A stretch of 64,000 bases of DNA from Actinomycetes bacterium. Lineage in GTDB: Bacteria > Actinomycetota > Actinomycetes > Mycobacteriales > Mycobacteriaceae. Both the position numbers and the translations under genes were made by a program. The stretch is from the NCBI GenBank assembly GCA_029780675.1, contig JAKOYE010000092.1, positions 37,407 through 101,406 on the forward strand, in the 5' to 3' direction. The notes below the pieces were generated by a model. The model was not told the origin of the DNA and made no database searches. It was given only the letters and a program-made list of their open reading frames with translations. Positions within the stretch are counted from its first letter, which is position 1. Each line of letters begins with the position of its first letter. Positions 61,464 through 64,000 of this stretch are shown one piece after another.

Positions 61464-62303
61464 ATGGACGAGCCCTTCCTCGGCAGTGCGGCCCTGGCAT
61501 CGGGCCGACTTACCCGCCACCAGTTACGCACCCGGTATGTCGCCGTTCACCAGGACGTCTACGTCTCAGCCACGACCGAGTTGACGCCGCTGCTCAAGGC
61601 GCGGGCGTCTTGGCTGCGTTCCCGCGGGCGCGGTGTCCTGGTCGGCCTCTCCGCAGCGGCAGTCCATGGCACGAAGTGGGTTGACTCGCGCCGGCCGGCT
61701 GAGATCGCGGACACCAACAGGCGGGCCGCCGCGGGGGTCATCGCGAGGGGCTGTGAACTTACCGCCGCGGAGATCTGCGAGCGCAAAGGAATGTGGGTGA
61801 CGACGCCCGCGCGCACCGCGGTGGATCTGCTGTGCTGGTATTCGGTCGACAAGGCCGTTCCGATGGTCGACGCACTCGCGCGGGCAACCCGGCTGAACGT
61901 CGCCGACATCGCCGATGCGGCGGAGGGCCACGGTGGCCGGCGCGGGATTCGCCGGGCGCGAGCGGCACTCGCGATGGTCGATCCCGGTGCCGAGTCGCCG
62001 CGGGAGACCTGGTTGCGTCTGCTGATCATCCGGGCCGGGCTGCCGCGGCCGCAGACCCAGATCGCGGTGCGTAACGGGTACGGAATCGTGATCGCCGAGG
62101 CTGACCTCGGCTGGGAAGAACTCAGGATCGCCGTCGAGTACGAGGGGGATCACCATCGGCTCGACCGCCGTCAGTTCAATCGGGATATCCACCGCATGGA
62201 CGAGATGCTCGAACTCGGCTGGATCGTCATCAGGGTCACCGTCGAGGACACCCCCGGGAGCATCGTCCACCGGATCTCCACCGCCATAGCGCGCCGGGCG
62301 TAA
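61464..62303 (+). CDS. AbiEi-like / DUF559-like hypothetical protein
   Basis: 279 aa. The N-terminal region resembles the winged-helix AbiEi-type domain (GRLTRHQLRTRYVAVHQDVYV); the C-terminal part has a Vsr/DUF559-like restriction-endonuclease-fold pattern with acidic residues in SPRETWLRLL, AEADLGW and VEYEGDHHR, then LELGWIVIRVT. This family is common and multicopy in mycobacteria; function unknown. No AbiEii-type toxin lies beside it, so a toxin-antitoxin pair is not supported here. It stands in the sterol island where M. tuberculosis has PPE63. A 99-bp gap precedes it with no KstR box. Confidence 0.75.
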   Translation: MDEPFLGSAALASGRLTRHQLRTRYVAVHQDVYVSATTELTPLLKARASWLRSRGRGVLVGLSAAAVHGTKWVDSRRPAEIADTNRRAAAGVIARGCELTAAEICERKGMWVTTPARTAVDLLCWYSVDKAVPMVDALARATRLNVADIADAAEGHGGRRGIRRARAALAMVDPGAESPRETWLRLLIIRAGLPRPQTQIAVRNGYGIVIAEADLGWEELRIAVEYEGDHHRLDRRQFNRDIHRMDEMLELGWIVIRVTVEDTPGSIVHRISTAIARRA

Positions 62304-62341
62304 CCACACGGCGATCGTGTAGGGGGTATTCCGCCGTGGGG

Positions 62342-63220
62342 TTACGTTCGGGGATGAGCAGGGTTGGCAACCAACTCCACGCCGGACAGCACGGTGGCAT
62401 CCTCGCGGCTCGGCGCGGTGACGACGGCGAGGAGCCGATCGCCCTCCCGCCAGATCGAGGCCCGCAGCGTCTCCCCGGGGAACACCACGCCGGCGAACCG
62501 CCCGCCGAACGAGCCGACCCGGGTGGCGTCACCGTCGAGCACCGAGTCGGCCAGGGCTTTGCAGGTCATGCCGTAGGTGCACAGCCCGTGCAGGATGGGC
62601 CGGGGGAACCCCGCCGCGGCGGCGAAGCCGGGATCGGAGTGCAGGGGATTGCGGTCCCCGCACATCCGGTACAACAGTGCCTGCTGGGGCAGGGTCGGGA
62701 TGTCGACGACCAGATCGGGTTCACGACCCGGCGGGTCCACGGATGCCGACGGACCGCGATCGCCGCCGAAGCCACCCTCGCCGCGGGCGAAGATCGACCG
62801 TTTCGTGGTCCACAGCGGGGTGCCGTCGAGCGCTGTCACGGAGGTCTCGTTGTCGATCACCGCGGCTTTGCCCTTGTCCCAGACCCCGGTGATGCGGGTC
62901 ACAGCCCTGGCCGATCCGCTCGCCGGCAGCGGCCGCGGGACCGTCACGGACTCGCTGGCGTGCAGCACGCGGCTCAGTTCGATCTCGACGCCGGGGAAGC
63001 GGACCGCCGGCGGTTCGGTCATGTGAAAGCTTGCGGCGACGCTGGAGAACGTCGGCAGCACCTGCGGTGTGCCATCGGCGAGATAGCGGAGTTCCCCGGC
63101 GTCCATCGGGTCAGCCCCGGCGCCCAGTGCCAAGTGATAGAGCTGCACATCGCTGCTATCCCAGGAGAACTCGACCGGTTCAAGCTCCGCGCCCAGGGCG
63201 ATGTCGGGGTTGATCGGCAT
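62342..63220 (-). CDS. MaoC-type 2-enoyl-CoA hydratase (Rv3538 family)
   Basis: 292-aa double-hotdog hydratase like the hydratase-2 part of peroxisomal multifunctional enzymes: RMCGDRNPLHSDPGFAAAAG carries the Asp-x4-His active site, followed by PRPILHGLCTYG. Likely hydrates steroid side-chain enoyl-CoA in the C8/C5 cycles; the exact substrate is unproven here. ATG 63220, 1 nt after the kstD stop on the same strand, so co-transcribed with kstD. Confidence 0.9.
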   Translation of the reverse strand: MPINPDIALGAELEPVEFSWDSSDVQLYHLALGAGADPMDAGELRYLADGTPQVLPTFSSVAASFHMTEPPAVRFPGVEIELSRVLHASESVTVPRPLPASGSARAVTRITGVWDKGKAAVIDNETSVTALDGTPLWTTKRSIFARGEGGFGGDRGPSASVDPPGREPDLVVDIPTLPQQALLYRMCGDRNPLHSDPGFAAAAGFPRPILHGLCTYGMTCKALADSVLDGDATRVGSFGGRFAGVVFPGETLRASIWREGDRLLAVVTAPSREDATVLSGVELVANPAHPRT

Positions 63221-63221
63221 C

Positions 63222-64000
63222 TCAGTCCTTCCGGGTGTTCGCCAGGTGCAGCGCCGCCAGGTAGCCGAAGGTCATCGCCGGGCCGATGGTGCCGCCCGGG
63301 CCGGGATAGGTGTGCCCCATCACCGGCGCGCTGACATTCCCGGCGGCGTACAGCCCTTCGATCACCGACCCGTCGTCACACAGGGCGCGGCCGTGAACGT
63401 CGGTCCGAATGCCACCCTTGGTGCCCAGGTCGCCGGGAACCAACCTGGCGGCGTAGTAGGGCGGATGCGTGATCTCGCCCAGGTTGGGGTTCGGCTTGTT
63501 GGTGGGGTCGCCGTAGTAACGGTCATACGCACTCTCGCCGCGGTGGAAGTCCTCATCGATCCCGGAGCGGGCGAAACCGTTGAACCGGTCCACCGTCGAG
63601 CGCAGCTCGGCGGCCGGCAACCCGGTCGAAGCGGCGAGTTCGTCGAGGGTATCCGCCTTGACGATGACGCCGGAGTCCAGCCACTTCTGTGGAATGCGTT
63701 GCCCCGGTTGCAGACCGGCGAAGATATAGCGGTCGCGGTACTGCTGGTCGAAGATCAGCCAGGCCGGGATGTTCTCCCCCGGACCGTCGCCCTGGCCGAA
63801 CTCGCCGCCGTACATCCGGTGACAGGCCTCGACATAGGGCATCGACTCGTTCATGAACCGTTGCCCCGACATGTTGACGATCATCGAACCCGGGGAGTTG
63901 CGTTCCGAGAGCGCGAACCAGGGCGCGCCCTCCAGCGGCACCGTCGGGCCCCACCAGGCATCCTCCATGAGATCCAAAGCCGCACCAAGCTTCTCGGCGA
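63222..64000 (-). CDS. kstD: 3-ketosteroid delta1-dehydrogenase KstD, C-terminal part (partial)
   Basis: The open frame runs off the window end; the start is outside. The visible 259 codons (first shown AEKLGAALDLMEDAWWGP) contain the flavoprotein C-terminal region with NMSGQRFMNESMPY, DPTNKPNPNLGEI, GTKGGIRTDVHGRAL and GLYAAGNVSAPVMGHTYPGP, typical of KstD. It inserts the delta1 double bond into 4-androstenedione-type steroids using FAD, enabling ring B opening with KshAB. Confidence 0.93.
   Translation of the reverse strand, partial: AEKLGAALDLMEDAWWGPTVPLEGAPWFALSERNSPGSMIVNMSGQRFMNESMPYVEACHRMYGGEFGQGDGPGENIPAWLIFDQQYRDRYIFAGLQPGQRIPQKWLDSGVIVKADTLDELAASTGLPAAELRSTVDRFNGFARSGIDEDFHRGESAYDRYYGDPTNKPNPNLGEITHPPYYAARLVPGDLGTKGGIRTDVHGRALCDDGSVIEGLYAAGNVSAPVMGHTYPGPGGTIGPAMTFGYLAALHLANTRKD

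Noticed and set aside
61387-61584. Small 65-aa plus-strand ORF before the AbiEi-like gene.
   Set aside because: It overlaps the AbiEi-like gene in another frame and has no ribosome site or recognisable motif.
61464-62303. AbiE-type type IV toxin-antitoxin pair.
   Set aside because: Only the AbiEi-like domain is present; there is no AbiEii nucleotidyltransferase toxin adjacent on either strand.

Overview
This window is a GC-rich mycobacterial chromosome segment. Its gene order follows the M. tuberculosis block from about ftsH (Rv3610c) to kstD (Rv3537) almost gene for gene; locus names here come from memory, not from a search. No PE, PPE or PE_PGRS genes are present where M. tuberculosis has them, and the ORFs are strongly mycobacterial (Lsr2, ClpC1, MhuD, CarD, KstR, KstR2, Ddn). 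This points to an environmental, probably rapid-growing, Mycobacterium/Mycolicibacterium. No rRNA, tRNA, IS element, prophage or CRISPR array was seen.

Bases 1-12,750 (plus strand) hold the 3' end of ftsH and a tightly overlapped folate operon (folE-folP-folB-folK) running into two membrane-protein genes. A pantothenate/CoA set follows (DUF2520 protein, panC, panD, coaX), then lysS, lsr2 and clpC1. A ClgR-like palindrome lies upstream of clpC1 and a long perfect hairpin lies after it.

Bases 12,800-21,000 hold lpqF-mhuD facing an alpha/beta hydrolase, mutY facing a beta-carbonic anhydrase, a membrane protein, the radA-disA pair and lpqE. Bases 21,298-25,372 hold carD, ispD, ispF, cysS and an rlmB-like 23S rRNA methyltransferase.

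Bases 25,422-29,683 (minus strand) form a compact five-gene unit under a Zur-like box: znuA-znuC-znuB-pxpA-metallo-beta-lactamase-fold protein. It occupies a position that differs from M. tuberculosis.

From 29,745 to the end lies the cholesterol/sterol catabolic island. KstR-controlled genes cover side-chain and ring A/B degradation: kstR, fadE34, a KshB-like ferredoxin, hsaA-hsaD-hsaC-hsaB, fadA5, cyp125, fadE28-fadE29-chsH2-chsH1-ltp2, a hydratase and kstD. KstR2-controlled genes cover ring C/D (HIP) degradation: fadD3-fadE31-fadE32-fadE33, fadE30-ipdF-kstR2-fadA6, ipdC-ipdB-ipdA-echA20 and two SDR genes. Well-matched operators (KstR: tnnAACnnGTTnna; KstR2: AnCAAGnnCTTGnT) sit in the expected divergent intergenic regions.

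No wholly new multi-gene system is evident. The most unusual signals are small tandem duplications at gene 3' ends or gene junctions. The clearest is a 32-bp repeat that makes a chain of ATGA-coupled 11-codon mini-ORFs between fadE29 and chsH2. Others are a 53-bp repeat of the mutY tail, a 51-bp repeat in an open frame fused to ddn, and an 18-bp repeat lengthening KstR2. Also notable are a kshB gene reduced to its ferredoxin domain, absence of nat and fdxB from their usual places, and zinc-import genes apparently co-transcribed with an orphan pxpA.
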